50,683 nucleotides of DNA from Candidatus Geothermarchaeota archaeon (GCA_015523725.1 WAJV01000093.1:1-50683), one strand, 5' to 3'. Shown: positions 36,316-46,948, counted from the first letter of the stretch. Made by a program: numbers and translations. Notes: generated from the letters alone by a model not told the origin.

Positions 36316-37257
36316 TCACCTCCCCTTTTTCCCTTTAGCATATTTCCTACTACCAGATTCTAGAAAAGCCCTCCACCTAGCTTTAATCTCATCCGGGGGA
36401 TCTATACCAGCCAACTCCCAAACCTTCATAATATTACCTACATCCTCCCTCCTTTCATCGACAGGAGTCTCGAGAATCAGAGGACGCCTCCTTATCTCAC
36501 TACTCATCAAAAAATATCTAAAACCCTCCTCCCCAATGAAGCCTAAGCCAATATGTTCATGAATATCCCTACCCTTACCTAAGTCGACTTTAGAATCATT
36601 TATATGTACAACCCTCAACCACTTGAAGCCAATCACATCATTAAACTCCTTCAAAGTACCTTCAACAGCATCCTTAGTCCTCAAATCATAACCCGCTGAA
36701 AATGCATGTGACGTATCAAAACAAACACCAACCATATCCTTAAAACTAATTGAATCAATTATAGATGCGATATCCTCGAACCTACTACCCATACTATTAC
36801 GCTGACCCGCCATATTCTCCAATAAAATACTCACATCACCATCACTCCTAGACAAGGCGTCATCAATGGCGCTAACCAACCTCTTCTTACCCGCTTCGAA
36901 GCCAGCTCCCATATGACTACCCAAATGTATAACTAAATATTTTATCCCCAATTGGGATGCTCGAGAAACCTCATTCCTAAGAGAATCTAGTGACAATCCA
37001 TATATCCTATCATCGGGTGAAGATAAATTAGGCAAATAAGGCATATGAGAAACAACTAAGCCATTGTAGCCATAGCGTTCAACCTTACTCCTAAATAACT
37101 CAGCCTCATCACTACCCAATTCCTTATATTTCCAGCCACGTGGATTCCTCGTAAATATCTGGAAGGCAGTACAGCCTCTCTCAAAAGCCCTATCCGGGGC
37201 GTTCGAGACACCTCCAGAGATAGATACATGAACACCTACATTCAAGACATCCACCAT
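36316..37257 (-). CDS. nfo: Endonuclease IV (AP endonuclease)
   Basis: Cleaves DNA at abasic sites in base-excision repair; about 313 aa. Metal-site motifs of the trinuclear zinc centre: VSHMPYLPN, VIHLGSHMGAG, LLENMAGQ, CFDTSHAFSAGYD, RVVHINDSKVDLGKGRDIHE and LILETP. The ATG at 37255-37257 has AGGTGA six bases upstream; the GTG at 37266 is less well placed. It follows the PAC2-family gene with no gap, so the two are co-transcribed. Confidence 0.95.
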   Translation of the reverse strand: MVDVLNVGVHVSISGGVSNAPDRAFERGCTAFQIFTRNPRGWKYKELGSDEAELFRSKVERYGYNGLVVSHMPYLPNLSSPDDRIYGLSLDSLRNEVSRASQLGIKYLVIHLGSHMGAGFEAGKKRLVSAIDDALSRSDGDVSILLENMAGQRNSMGSRFEDIASIIDSISFKDMVGVCFDTSHAFSAGYDLRTKDAVEGTLKEFNDVIGFKWLRVVHINDSKVDLGKGRDIHEHIGLGFIGEEGFRYFLMSSEIRRRPLILETPVDERREDVGNIMKVWELAGIDPPDEIKARWRAFLESGSRKYAKGKKGR

Positions 37258-37266
37258 AGGATTCAC

Positions 37267-38022
37267 CTAGGATATATAACCCAGTGAACCCTCATCATCC
37301 TGCTTCTTCTTCTTGCTAAGAGCCTTACTAATTTCTTCATGAAAAGCAAGCGCCAGCTTCTCCAAACGGCTAGTATCCACCTCTACATCCAAAATCCTCG
37401 ACATTATCCTAACAAGAGCCAATGGAGCAATATAATCCCTACCAGTAGTTAAATAAGTCTCACCCATCAATACAACACCATTAATACCATTCATCTTTCC
37501 ATACCCAATCAACAGACCATTAACACCAGATATTACACCCTCACCCGCCATCGGAATAACACCATAAAATTTAAGATCCTCCAATATCTCGGGTTTAGTA
37601 GCGACTCCATAGACAGCCACATCCCATTTGTAGGTATATATAGGTGTAGCAGCAAGAGTATAAATAATCCTGGGCTCATAATCAGATAACTTGTTAACAA
37701 CTAATTTAGAGAGATTATGCTGCCACTCAGGTGAAGGAGGTTGAGTAATACCAGTGAAGAAAACATAATCTTGACCATTAAGTTTAGAATAATAAAATGT
37801 AAACAATTCCTCCATCATATCATTAACTATACCATCATTTGTCGTTATAACCGGACTAGAGAGAAAAGGCGCCTTAATAAAACCAACCTTCCTAGCTTTA
37901 AACTCCTCAATCAAATAATCAACAGCCTGCTTTCCAGTTAGGCCCATACCCGGAAGACCAGCTATTATAATCGGTTCAGATACCTTGTCTTTATCAAGCT
38001 TCAGCTCAAACTCAATATCCAA
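37267..38022 (-). CDS. PAC2 family protein (proteasome assembly chaperone-like)
   Basis: Protein of about 251 aa with the PAC2-domain start IIIAGLPGMGLTGKQAVDYLI and the block YTLAATPIYTYKWDVAVYGVATKPE ... GEGVISGVNGLLIGYG typical of archaeal ATP-grasp-neighbour/PAC2 proteins related to eukaryotic PAC2 proteasome chaperones. Archaeal homologues such as PbaB/PbaA bind the proteasome, but not all members do. The C-terminus is lysine-rich. The start is uncertain: TTG 38022 has GGTGAG ~9 bases upstream, GTG 38040 is an alternative, and further upstream codons give a hydrophobic stretch that I regard as untranslated leader DNA. Confidence 0.8.
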   Translation of the reverse strand: MDIEFELKLDKDKVSEPIIIAGLPGMGLTGKQAVDYLIEEFKARKVGFIKAPFLSSPVITTNDGIVNDMMEELFTFYYSKLNGQDYVFFTGITQPPSPEWQHNLSKLVVNKLSDYEPRIIYTLAATPIYTYKWDVAVYGVATKPEILEDLKFYGVIPMAGEGVISGVNGLLIGYGKMNGINGVVLMGETYLTTGRDYIAPLALVRIMSRILDVEVDTSRLEKLALAFHEEISKALSKKKKQDDEGSLGYIS

Positions 38023-38194
38023 CTCACACTCACCATCCACAATATAACTATATAACAGTATTATATTAAGCTTCAAAAACACAAGAATATATAGACATAC
38101 ACCAATTCGACGCCTAATTACTAGGATAAGAGAAACTACCCAATACATTAAAATACCTCAAATAAAAAATAATTTAGGATTAAACGTCCTCGGG

Positions 38195-38935
38195 GTGAGG
38201 CATGTAGTGGAGCCAGAGGTATATAAACTTATAACTACCCATAGAACCATAAGAAGATATAAGCCTGGGAAAATCCCATCAGAACACCTAGAAAAAATAA
38301 TAAATAGTGCCATAAGAGCGCCTTCATCATCTAATCTACAATCATACTGCATAATAAGAATAACAGATCCAATACTTAGAAAAAGGGTTGCTAAATTGGC
38401 GGGCGACCAAGAACACATTTACACAGCCTCAGAATTCTTCATATTCATAGCGGACACAAACAGGTTAATTCAATGTGGTAAAGAATTCGGCATAGAGACT
38501 GCAGAACCTAATATTAGGATGCTCTACGTATCAACAGTCGATGCAGCCATAGCTGCCCAAAACATGGTCCTCACAGCCGAATCCTTAGGCTATGGAACAT
38601 GTTATATAGGAGCGGTGCAAAATGACCCATGTGGGATAGCAGAACTACTGAACCTCCCAAAACATACATATCCATTATTTGGACTTACTATTGGAATACC
38701 GGATGAAGATCCGCCTATGAAACCAAGACTACCGAAAAGAGCGCTAGTACACCTGAATACATATGTAAGTAATGGAGAAAACGTTACAGCCGCGATGGAA
38801 GCATTCAAGGGAACTGAGTACTATGATTCATTTAAAAGAAGAATATTAAGATACTACTCAAAGAATGGAAGGTATGAAATCAGATTCAGAAAGATGGTCG
38901 ACTGCCTTAGAAAAATGGGCTATAAATTAGAATAA
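38195..38935 (+). CDS. Nitroreductase family FMN oxidoreductase
   Basis: Flavoprotein of about 246 aa, NfsA/FRP-like. FMN-binding features: THRTIRRYKPGKIPSEHL at the N-terminus, RAPSSSNLQSY, and AQNMVLTAESLGYGTCYIGAV. Such enzymes reduce nitro compounds, quinones or flavins; the physiological substrate is unknown. Two starts are plausible: GTG 38195 about 25 bases after a TATA-like element (leaderless) and GTG 38207 with GGGGTGAGG upstream. It is divergent from the PAC2 gene and converges with the DUF998 gene, with 6 bp between stops. Confidence 0.85.
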   Translation: MRHVVEPEVYKLITTHRTIRRYKPGKIPSEHLEKIINSAIRAPSSSNLQSYCIIRITDPILRKRVAKLAGDQEHIYTASEFFIFIADTNRLIQCGKEFGIETAEPNIRMLYVSTVDAAIAAQNMVLTAESLGYGTCYIGAVQNDPCGIAELLNLPKHTYPLFGLTIGIPDEDPPMKPRLPKRALVHLNTYVSNGENVTAAMEAFKGTEYYDSFKRRILRYYSKNGRYEIRFRKMVDCLRKMGYKLE

Positions 38936-38941
38936 TCTAAG

Positions 38942-39490
38942 TTATCTAGTTATATAATAAGAGACAAACACCCAATAATCAATCACCAATACTCCGTAAG
39001 CCTCAACAGTCGCGGCCGACGGCCAAGGAACCAAGAAACCTATCGGAATAGATACTATCCCCAAAATTAAGGAAGATAGTGGAAGCATCGACCCACCCCT
39101 ATTTAAATAAGCCCCTAAACTCCAGACAATTATACACATATCAAACTGTACGAAAAACCAAGTTGAAACAAAGACATGAGGCCTAGTACCAGCTGGAAAA
39201 AGACCGACAAACATTAGGAAGATGCCTGAAACAATACCAAATGAAGAACCCACCACCATCAACTTATTTCTAGACACATAAACCAAATATGAACTATATA
39301 ATATTATCAAAATACCTATTGATATCATGCCATAATTATATAGCCAAGGCATATTAGCAGAAGATGAACCTAAATCACTAAACGCATCCCTGGTAAATAC
39401 AAACCAGGGATTGAGAAATATACAAGTAATAATTATTAGCCATGCATATATAGCCGCTATGGGCCCCACTAAACCAATTGAGAGACGCAT
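38942..39490 (-). CDS. DUF998-like integral membrane protein after complex I
   Basis: Small membrane protein of 182 aa with about six hydrophobic segments and few charged residues. The pattern FTRDAFSDLGSS at residues ~32-43 followed by LYNYGMISIGILIILYS is the hallmark of DUF998 proteins. Function unknown. ATG start with GAGGGAG about 7 bases upstream. It lies 47 bp downstream of nuoN on the same strand, so it may be the last gene of the complex I operon or a separate unit. Confidence 0.8.
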   Translation of the reverse strand: MRLSIGLVGPIAAIYAWLIIITCIFLNPWFVFTRDAFSDLGSSSANMPWLYNYGMISIGILIILYSSYLVYVSRNKLMVVGSSFGIVSGIFLMFVGLFPAGTRPHVFVSTWFFVQFDMCIIVWSLGAYLNRGGSMLPLSSLILGIVSIPIGFLVPWPSAATVEAYGVLVIDYWVFVSYYITR

Positions 39491-39537
39491 AAAGCTCCCT
39501 CAAAAAATATAAAGGAATAAAGGTATAAAGTATATCC

Positions 39538-41034
39538 CTAAACATGCAATAATGGAGCCAGAGCCTTACTGGCATTAAATGCAAGCCCATACATAAATTG
39601 AGGATATAAACCGATGATAATCATAAAGCCCATCAAAACTATGAGAGAGACTTTAATCGCTGGATGAACCTCGCCAGAACTAAGTACCTCATCAGTGGGC
39701 TCTGCAAAAAATATTCTTTGAATCAGCCAGAGATAATACAATACCGCTAAGACGCTATTAAAGACCCCGAAGAAAGCCAACCACCACAGGCCAGAATCAA
39801 TAGCACCAAGAATCAATAACCACTTGCTCCAGAAACCGGGGAGCGGCGGCATACCAGCTAAACTAAGTAAAGCCATAGTAAGGGCTAGAGCAACCAAAGG
39901 CCTATGTCTACCCAAACCGAACATCTTCCTAATCTCCCTAGTCTCCATAGAATAAATTATTCCTCCTACCGCAAGGAAGCCCAATGCCTTACCTAATGCA
40001 TGAGAAAATACATGGGATAAAGCCGAGGCAGCCCCATAATAATATGACCCATACGAGTAGGAAGCCAGTCCAATCAATATGAAGCCAATATTGACTATAC
40101 TACTGTAAGCTAATAGCCTCTTTATATCATCCTGCATTAGCGCCATAATATTTGGGATAGTCATCGTAAGGATGGCCAATACATAAATAGGGGCTCCGAA
40201 AGAAGCAGCGTACCTACTATTAGACACAACCGGTAAAACAAACCTCATGATACCAAGTATACCAGCTTTAATCACGATACCAGATAATAAAGCGCTAATA
40301 GGACTGGGAGCCGCTGGATGTGCATCAGGGAGCCAAGTCCAAAATGGAAAATATGCAGCCTTAATACCAAAACCAACCATTAAGAGTGATATAATGGCAG
40401 CCGGCACCATCAATAATCCGTAATTCCCAATAGACATGAATGAGGACATATACTGTATAATATAATCTAGCCTTAGACTCCCAACCACGCCATAGATTAA
40501 TGTAATTGCATAGAGCATCAATAAACTGCCTACGCCACTCATAATTAAATACTTCATACCCGCCTCAACAGGCTCGTCTAAGTGATATCTGAAGGCTACT
40601 AATACATAGCTACTAATTGCCATCGCTTCCCAAAACACAAAGAAGGTGAATAAATCATATGCCATCGATAAACCAACCAACCCAAGCATCATAAGTAAAT
40701 ATAGAGTATAATATATTGTCAGATTCCTGTCATGAGACATATATCCAATACTATGGATTGAGGATATGAAACCGATGATTAAAAAGACCGTAGTAAAGAA
40801 TAATGATAATCCATCGAAGACTAGTATAGAGGATACAGGCGAATTAAATAAATAGAATTGCTCACTTAGAGAACCACCCTTAAACAGATAGATATATATG
40901 TAAATCAATGCGATTAATTGAATCAAGGCAGTAAAGTAACCCAAATACCTCTCTTTATTACCCAAGAGATACCCGATTATAGGAGTCAGGAAAACCCCTA
41001 CACCCATCACAAGCAAAACAATATCGACTACCAT
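39538..41034 (-). CDS. nuoN: Complex I subunit N (antiporter-like proton pump)
   Basis: Membrane subunit of 498 aa with about 14 transmembrane segments, one of three Mrp-antiporter-like proton channels of complex I. Key residues are in FVFWEAMAISSYVLV (conserved Glu), GFGIKAAYFPFWTWLP (conserved Lys) and SALLSG. ATG start with GGAGGTGAT six bases upstream. Last of the subunit genes, following nuoM by 13 bp. Confidence 0.93.
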   Translation of the reverse strand: MVVDIVLLVMGVGVFLTPIIGYLLGNKERYLGYFTALIQLIALIYIYIYLFKGGSLSEQFYLFNSPVSSILVFDGLSLFFTTVFLIIGFISSIHSIGYMSHDRNLTIYYTLYLLMMLGLVGLSMAYDLFTFFVFWEAMAISSYVLVAFRYHLDEPVEAGMKYLIMSGVGSLLMLYAITLIYGVVGSLRLDYIIQYMSSFMSIGNYGLLMVPAAIISLLMVGFGIKAAYFPFWTWLPDAHPAAPSPISALLSGIVIKAGILGIMRFVLPVVSNSRYAASFGAPIYVLAILTMTIPNIMALMQDDIKRLLAYSSIVNIGFILIGLASYSYGSYYYGAASALSHVFSHALGKALGFLAVGGIIYSMETREIRKMFGLGRHRPLVALALTMALLSLAGMPPLPGFWSKWLLILGAIDSGLWWLAFFGVFNSVLAVLYYLWLIQRIFFAEPTDEVLSSGEVHPAIKVSLIVLMGFMIIIGLYPQFMYGLAFNASKALAPLLHV

Positions 41035-41047
41035 TAAATATCACCTC

Positions 41048-42529
41048 CTAAAGACCAAGAAAGAAATCCACACTCGGAGCCACCATATCAAGCAATAACC
41101 TCGGATATAATCCCAGAATAATCCCGACTACAGCTAACACCACCATAGGAATAATCATCGATGGTGCGGGATCTCTAACTCCCTCAAACTCCTTAGGCAA
41201 TGGACCGAAAAACACCTTTCTAATAAATAAAGTCATATAGGCAGCTGATAGGGCAGAACCTAGTACAGCCAAAATTAATAAATATAACTTAAAACCACTT
41301 GGCGAGGAATAACTGCCAGTGAATACGAGAAATTCACTTATAAAAGTTGAAATACCGGGTAAACCCGCTATGCCCATTGCTCCAATAACGGCCAATGAAG
41401 CTGTCACCGGCATCTTAACAGCTAAACCCCCAAGCTTCTCCATATCCCTTATCCCAACTTGATGAATTAATACCCCGGCCACCATGAATAAAAGCCCTTT
41501 CATCAAGCCATGCCCTACTATATGGAAAATACTACCTTCGATACCAGTAGGCGATAAACTAGCGAAGCCGAGGAACATATAACCCATCTGACTAATACTA
41601 CTATAAGCCAATAATCTCTTCACGTCTTTCTGTACCAATGCATTTATCCCACCATAATACATTGATAATAATCCAATAATCATCAGGATCGTCGACCTAT
41701 TAGCAGAGAACCACTCACCAACCAATATTGGAAGATAAATCCTAATAACTGCATACAATCCGATCTCAATCATCACCCCGCTCAATATCACACTAATAGG
41801 TGTGGGAGCCTCTGCATGAGCCTCAGGCAACCATCCATGGAGGGGAACTATAGCCATTTTTACCCCAAAACCAATTATAGCTAATAGGCCCACCAATAAC
41901 TTAATAGTAGATGGAATTAATGCGGAAGTCGCATATAATGCTGTAAAAGAATAGTTACCCCCCGAATATATACCGAGAATAGCTATAGTAATAATAATGA
42001 GAATCGTCCCCAACTGAGTATATAAGAAATATTTATATGCAACCCTCCTCTTATCACCATACCCCCAGACCCCAATAAGGACATAACTTGGTATAAGCAT
42101 AGCTTCCCAGAAGAAGAGAAATGTAATTAAATCATAACTTAATACGGCTCCAAGCATACCAGCCGCATAAAATACATATAGGGTAAAATATGCACCTAGA
42201 AACTCTTCATGCTCCATATATACAACCGAGTATAGAGCAGCGAGACAAGTAACTATAAGGATTATCAATGCTATTGGATAATTGATTCCATCCAAATACA
42301 TCGAGAAACTTATATTCAGATATGGCGGTAACTCGACCCAATTAATGCTCTCCAAATAAGGCTCTAAAGGACTGCTGAATCCCAGTCGATACATTGATAA
42401 AAGCATTAATAAAGGTATCCCTATAATGAAGCTGGAGATATATCCCAACTTATTCTTAAGATATTTTCCAAGTGGATAAATTGCTATACCAGCTATATAC
42501 ATCCATAGAAGCATTAGGACAAGCTCCAT
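41048..42529 (-). CDS. nuoM: Complex I subunit M (antiporter-like proton pump)
   Basis: Membrane subunit of about 493 aa with some 14 transmembrane segments. The pump motifs are [17 protein letters not shown] and [20 protein letters not shown], with the quinone/proton-translocating Lys and Glu of the family, and [10 protein letters not shown] in the discontinuous helix. I use ATG 42527-42529 (GAGGTG six bases upstream) rather than GTG 42538; the upstream gene nuoL ends at 42540. Confidence 0.95.
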   Translation of the reverse strand: MELVLMLLWMYIAGIAIYPLGKYLKNKLGYISSFIIGIPLLMLLSMYRLGFSSPLEPYLESINWVELPPYLNISFSMYLDGINYPIALIILIVTCLAALYSVVYMEHEEFLGAYFTLYVFYAAGMLGAVLSYDLITFLFFWEAMLIPSYVLIGVWGYGDKRRVAYKYFLYTQLGTILIIITIAILGIYSGGNYSFTALYATSALIPSTIKLLVGLLAIIGFGVKMAIVPLHGWLPEAHAEAPTPISVILSGVMIEIGLYAVIRIYLPILVGEWFSANRSTILMIIGLLSMYYGGINALVQKDVKRLLAYSSISQMGYMFLGFASLSPTGIEGSIFHIVGHGLMKGLLFMVAGVLIHQVGIRDMEKLGGLAVKMPVTASLAVIGAMGIAGLPGISTFISEFLVFTGSYSSPSGFKLYLLILAVLGSALSAAYMTLFIRKVFFGPLPKEFEGVRDPAPSMIIPMVVLAVVGIILGLYPRLLLDMVAPSVDFFLGL

Positions 42530-42539
42530 ACACAACACC

Positions 42540-44591
42540 TCATAGAGAAACCATAATCAAATAGAGTATCAGCAAGATTCCTAATGCGATATAAACCATA
42601 TTCATCCTAAGAATTCCCGTCTGAAGTTTCCTAACAACATTGGATAGAGTTGAATACCCGCTCTTTATAGCTAAACCAACTCCATTCGCCTCAACATTAT
42701 TAAATATAACTCTTGAAAACCATAATGTACCATTAACAAAGAATTTATAGTAGAAAGCATTTATGTACCACCTATTGAAAAGAAAAGTCCATATGGCCCT
42801 TAGTAGTGGACTCTCCTCAACCAACCTCTCCACATCAAATTTATATGATATGAAGCCATAATATGCAGGCAAGAATCCAACCAATATAATCCCCAATGCT
42901 ATAGGCATAGAAACAGAAGCCACTGTACCGATCACGAATCTGTTAAAGTTGAAAAACGCCACCTCAGCCAATGCCTCGCCAGGCAAACCCAATGCATTGA
43001 AAGATGGTGTAAATAATCCAGCCATAGATGGTATCAGAAAACCTGATATGACAGAACCCACAGCAAGAACCCATAGAGGTATCATCATATAAATACCTGG
43101 ATCATGAGGCTTGTGTCCCTCCTCAATCAAGTGTTTAACATGGCTACTCTCACTCCCGAAGAAAGCCAAGCCCATCATCCTAAAGGTATAGAAAACAGTC
43201 ATTATAGCAGTTATTGCTAAAACTATATATAGTGTATATAAACCCTCAGCCATTAAGCCATGTAAAATAGAATCTTTACTCCAAAATCCATTAAAGGGAG
43301 GCACACCAGATAGACTCAATGCACCAGCCAGCATCACCATGAAAGTCTTAGGCATATATTTCTTGAGGCCGCCCATATCCTTAAGCATATAACTCTCTAT
43401 TGCATGACCGATAGCGCCTGCACTCAGGAATAGTAGGGCCTTAAATATGGCATGACTAAATAAATGAGATATACCTGCTAAGAATGAATCAACGAAGGCT
43501 TCACCATGTTCCATCAATAAACCAGCTGCGCCTAAAGCCGCAAACATGTAACCCAATTGACTAACAGTAGAGTATGCCAAGACCTTCTTTATCTGATTCG
43601 CAACCATACCCATACTAGCAGCCAGAAAAGCGGTAAATGCACCTATCCAAGCAACGACCAGGAAAAATTCATGCAACTCTGTGAAAGCAACACCCTTAGA
43701 GACAATATTAGCAGCATATAATACAAGGTCAAGCCTTGCAATCAGATATACACCCGCCTTAACCATAGTAGCAGCATGTATCAAAGCACTAACCGTTGTG
43801 GGGCCAGCCATAGCCTCTGGAAGCCATACATGTAGTGGAAACTGGGCGGACTTCCCTATAGGCCCGAAAAACATTAAGACGAGTGTAAAAAATAGTATGC
43901 CATCCTTGGCCATCGAAGCCAACCAACCAGCATTAGAAGCTAAATCCACATAATTAAATGTGCCTGAATAAAGGAATAATATGACAATAGATATAAGCAG
44001 ACCAACATCACCGACTCTAGTAGTAACGAATGCCTTCATTCCACAGTGTGAGGGCGGATATATATCAATCCAATATTCTTTACGATCCTCATACCAATAT
44101 CCAATCAATGCATAACTAGCTAAACCAACCCCCTCCCAACCAAAGAACATCATAAGGAAGTTATCAGATATAACCAATAGCTCCATCGCCCCTATAAAGA
44201 AATTAACTAACATCCAGTACCTAGTTATTCCCCTATCCCCGTGCAAATACTCAACTGAGTATAAGAAAATAAGGCTGCTAATCCAAGCCACTATATTGGC
44301 CATTAATACACTCAAGGGATCAACCAATACACCCAATTTAATACTCAATCCGGGTATAGGTATCCAGTTAACACCCACCCAATCAAATGGCACGTCATGT
44401 CTGACGCCATCGACCACAACATAACCATTCAATATATCGGGAATCATGGACGCAGCGAAGATAGCCGATACGAAACCAGTTCCAACGGCAAGAAAATCCC
44501 TAAGCCTCTTACTAATGCGTTCCCATATAAAATGTGTAAAAGCCATTAATAATGGAAACATCCATACTATCCAAGGTGCATATGGCAGCAT
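42540..44591 (-). CDS. nuoL: Complex I subunit L (antiporter-like pump with lateral helix)
   Basis: Largest membrane subunit, about 683 aa, with about 16 transmembrane segments and the long C-terminal region that forms the lateral helix along the membrane arm. Motifs: [49 protein letters not shown] and [17 protein letters not shown] 44591 is preferred to GTG 44603, as GAGGTGGTGAT lies just before it. Confidence 0.96.
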   Translation of the reverse strand: MLPYAPWIVWMFPLLMAFTHFIWERISKRLRDFLAVGTGFVSAIFAASMIPDILNGYVVVDGVRHDVPFDWVGVNWIPIPGLSIKLGVLVDPLSVLMANIVAWISSLIFLYSVEYLHGDRGITRYWMLVNFFIGAMELLVISDNFLMMFFGWEGVGLASYALIGYWYEDRKEYWIDIYPPSHCGMKAFVTTRVGDVGLLISIVILFLYSGTFNYVDLASNAGWLASMAKDGILFFTLVLMFFGPIGKSAQFPLHVWLPEAMAGPTTVSALIHAATMVKAGVYLIARLDLVLYAANIVSKGVAFTELHEFFLVVAWIGAFTAFLAASMGMVANQIKKVLAYSTVSQLGYMFAALGAAGLLMEHGEAFVDSFLAGISHLFSHAIFKALLFLSAGAIGHAIESYMLKDMGGLKKYMPKTFMVMLAGALSLSGVPPFNGFWSKDSILHGLMAEGLYTLYIVLAITAIMTVFYTFRMMGLAFFGSESSHVKHLIEEGHKPHDPGIYMMIPLWVLAVGSVISGFLIPSMAGLFTPSFNALGLPGEALAEVAFFNFNRFVIGTVASVSMPIALGIILVGFLPAYYGFISYKFDVERLVEESPLLRAIWTFLFNRWYINAFYYKFFVNGTLWFSRVIFNNVEANGVGLAIKSGYSTLSNVVRKLQTGILRMNMVYIALGILLILYLIMVSL

Positions 44592-44596
44592 AAGAA

Positions 44597-44929
44597 TCAC
44601 CACCTCAATTTCCTAATCTCATCAGTATCGAGAGTACCAAACTTCCTATATACAACTAGAGTCAAGGCGAGGGCTACACCAACTAGGGCACCATCCAAAA
44701 CAATAGAGATAATTGTCAAGGCGTGGGCAGTTGGATCGACGACGGTACCTTGCTTAAGCAAACTCATTGCTATAAAATTTATATTTACACCAGTTGCTAT
44801 AACCTCCAAACCAATAATTATTCTAATTAGATTTCTGCGGGTGATAACAGCGAATAGCCCAATACCTATCAATATCACAGAGGTCAGCATAAGCGCTCCG
44901 CCACTACCTAGATTCATCAAATCAATCAT
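44597..44929 (-). CDS. nuoK: Complex I subunit K
   Basis: Small membrane subunit of about 110 aa with three transmembrane segments; LVIRRNLIRIIIGLEVIATGVN, split here as RRNLIRIIIGLE and VIATGVN, holds the conserved membrane Glu, and DPTAHALTIISIVLDGA the second. ATG 44929 has GGGGTGGGG six bases upstream. Its start lies within the end of the second NuoJ half. Confidence 0.93.
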   Translation of the reverse strand: MIDLMNLGSGGALMLTSVILIGIGLFAVITRRNLIRIIIGLEVIATGVNINFIAMSLLKQGTVVDPTAHALTIISIVLDGALVGVALALTLVVYRKFGTLDTDEIRKLRW

Positions 44930-45188
44930 GTCTAACCCCACCCCTAATCATGAATAAGAGAACACCTAGCAAACTAGCCGACAAAGCCAACACTTGAATC
45001 AACGTATCGAAACCCCTCTCCCTCCAAATCATAACAGTCTCCAAATCAAGAATATTACTCGGTACAGCCTTTGGGCCAAAGGACAAAACAAATACATTAG
45101 GTGAAAAATACTGGAAAATATACAATCCAGTTAAAAATAAGGCCAACCCAACTAAATACGAGATCACGTCAACGACTTTCCTCCTCAA
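44922..45188 (-). CDS. nuoJ2: Complex I subunit J, C-terminal half (separate gene)
   Basis: Protein of about 88 aa with two or three transmembrane segments, matching the C-terminal part of NuoJ: a hydrophobic N-terminal helix, a loop and TVMIWRERGFDTLIQVLALSASLLGVLL, where the ERGFDTLIQ-like segment is usual for archaeal J2 proteins. TTG 45188 has GGAGGTG six bases before it; GTG 45197 and 45167 are alternatives. It overlaps the first half by ~20 bp. Confidence 0.8.
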   Translation of the reverse strand: MRRKVVDVISYLVGLALFLTGLYIFQYFSPNVFVLSFGPKAVPSNILDLETVMIWRERGFDTLIQVLALSASLLGVLLFMIRGGVRHD

Positions 45189-45438
45189 CCGCCACACCTC
45201 CCCTAGTCATAATCAATACAAAAATGAATAAGACTATAATGGCGCCGGAGAAGACAGCTATCTGAACAAGTGCCACAAAGGGGGCGTTAACACTATAAAA
45301 TACTATCCCAGTTAAGACCGTTAGTATAAATAGGCTTAATATAGCATACGCCAAGTTCTTCAATGATACAGCCAGTATTGCTGATGCAATTAAAGCAAGT
45401 AGCACAATATACAGAATATCTATACCGAAGATACTCAT
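45169..45438 (-). CDS. nuoJ1: Complex I subunit J, N-terminal half (separate gene)
   Basis: Protein of 89 aa with three transmembrane segments, matching the N-terminal half of NuoJ: LKNLAYAILSLFILTVLTG and FVALVQIAVFSGAIIVLFIFVL, the latter carrying the pi-bulge region of TM3 typical of NuoJ. It ends with a charged tail. The ATG overlaps the nuoI stop (ATGA). Split J subunits are known from other archaeal complex I-type operons. Confidence 0.88.
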   Translation of the reverse strand: MSIFGIDILYIVLLALIASAILAVSLKNLAYAILSLFILTVLTGIVFYSVNAPFVALVQIAVFSGAIIVLFIFVLIMTRGGVAVEEESR

Positions 45439-45923
45439 TCCTCGCCACCCTCAGTATAAACGATATATTTAGGGCCATCATCAGTCATGACAGTAATGAG
45501 GAAACGCCTAACCTCAGGAAGTACATCTTTAACGTCTATGGGCTTCAACTCAGTAGGCATAAATACAAGGTCACTATATTTATCTCCAGCTAACTCAACC
45601 AAATCAGTATGAGCCAATGAGGAGGTTGGACATGCCTCAACACACAAACCGCAGAAACTACACTTCCCATAATCAATCCCGGGATAAGTAAATCTCCTAC
45701 CCTCGACTGGGAAAAAGTATATTGCCTCATCAGGGCACGCATATCCACAGGCCCCACATCCAATACACGTTTCCATATTCAATGTTATATATCCACGGGT
45801 GCGTCTAAACCCCTTAATCCTCTCAAACGGATATTTATGGGTAACAGGCTGCTTCAATGCATGTCTAGCAACATGATAAAAAGGCTTCAAAACTCTTACT
45901 AGAAAATTAGGTCTCTTACTCAT
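45435..45923 (-). CDS. nuoI: Complex I subunit I (2x[4Fe-4S])
   Basis: Peripheral iron-sulfur subunit of about 162 aa that passes electrons to NuoB. Two cluster motifs: CIGCGACGYACP and CSFCGLCVEACP. I use ATG 45921-45923, which overlaps the nuoH stop (ATGA); a longer reading starting at 46007 would cover 88 bases of nuoH and add unrelated residues. Confidence 0.95.
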   Translation of the reverse strand: MSKRPNFLVRVLKPFYHVARHALKQPVTHKYPFERIKGFRRTRGYITLNMETCIGCGACGYACPDEAIYFFPVEGRRFTYPGIDYGKCSFCGLCVEACPTSSLAHTDLVELAGDKYSDLVFMPTELKPIDVKDVLPEVRRFLITVMTDDGPKYIVYTEGGEE

Positions 45924-46942
45924 CCCCAGACACCCCCAACCAACAAGTATTTCAAGACCAATGTAAGCAATAGATTCAATATAGACAGCGGAAGTAAATA
46001 ATTCCACCCCATCCTAACCGCCTGATCAATCCTCAGCCTAGCATAACTAATCATTATGGTGAAGATAATAGTTATGGCCACCAGGAGCTTCAATATCAAC
46101 CAAAATACACCATTAACCACTGGGTCGGCGAATATCGTAGGTCCATTATAACCACCGAAATAGAGAGTAATCATTAATAGCGTCCAAGCCAATAAATTCA
46201 CATAATCAGCCTCCATCATATTTAGGAACATTGCACCACTATATTCTGTATTAGGGCCATAAATTAACTCCGTCTCAGCCGTGGGAATATCGAAGGGAAC
46301 TTTCTCCACCATAGCCAATAAACCAAGGAAAAAAACTATAAAACCAAGAAACTGTGGAATAACAAACCACATACCCTGTTGCCTCAAAACTATCTCATTC
46401 AAATCATATGTTCCGGCCCACACCATGACACCTACGCTCGACAAGAATACAGGTATCTCCCCCGCTATATCCAGATAAATATTCCTAAACGCACCGATTA
46501 TAGTAAACTTATTATTAGCCGCCCAACCCCTAATTACACCAATTACCGGGAACAGAGTGGATATTGCGAAGAAGATGAGTAGACTAAGGCCCGAGGCATT
46601 ATAAATTACTAGGCCAGGGGCGAAAGGAATCAGTGCAATCATGGCGGCTGGAATTACTGGAAGCATAATCGATGCAAACACGAATAAGAATTTATTGGCT
46701 GCTTTAGGGAAAATCAATTCTTTAGTAATGAGTTTAAGGGCATCGGCTATCAACTGGAGCCAACCGAGTCTACCACCACAATGAACTGGCCCCATACGGA
46801 TCATCAACCTGGCTAAATACTTCCGTTGATACCATACAGCAAATATAACAAAACCTAGGACGAAAGATAAACCAGGAAATACACTAATTATGAATAATGT
46901 CTGGAAATTCTCATTGAGGAAACTAATTAATTCATTAAACAC
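45920..46942 (-). CDS. nuoH: Complex I subunit H
   Basis: Membrane subunit of 340 aa with about eight transmembrane segments, forming the quinone chamber and first proton channel with NuoD. IRMGPVHCGGRLGWLQLIAD and FDIPTAETELIYGPNTEYSG match the conserved quinone-pocket loops. The start is GTG 46942 with AGGTGAT five bases upstream, just after the nuoD stop. Confidence 0.94.
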   Translation of the reverse strand: MFNELISFLNENFQTLFIISVFPGLSFVLGFVIFAVWYQRKYLARLMIRMGPVHCGGRLGWLQLIADALKLITKELIFPKAANKFLFVFASIMLPVIPAAMIALIPFAPGLVIYNASGLSLLIFFAISTLFPVIGVIRGWAANNKFTIIGAFRNIYLDIAGEIPVFLSSVGVMVWAGTYDLNEIVLRQQGMWFVIPQFLGFIVFFLGLLAMVEKVPFDIPTAETELIYGPNTEYSGAMFLNMMEADYVNLLAWTLLMITLYFGGYNGPTIFADPVVNGVFWLILKLLVAITIIFTIMISYARLRIDQAVRMGWNYLLPLSILNLLLTLVLKYLLVGGVWG

Positions 46943-46948
46943 CCTACA

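Noticed and set aside
38023-38148. N-terminal hydrophobic extension of the PAC2 protein (apparent membrane anchor)
   Set aside because: It reads through the promoter region with TATA-like elements; PAC2 domains are soluble and better starts (TTG 38022, GTG 38040) lie downstream.
45924-46007. Extended N-terminus of NuoI overlapping nuoH
   Set aside because: It would overlap nuoH by 88 bases; an ATGA overlap start at 45923 gives the normal NuoI length.
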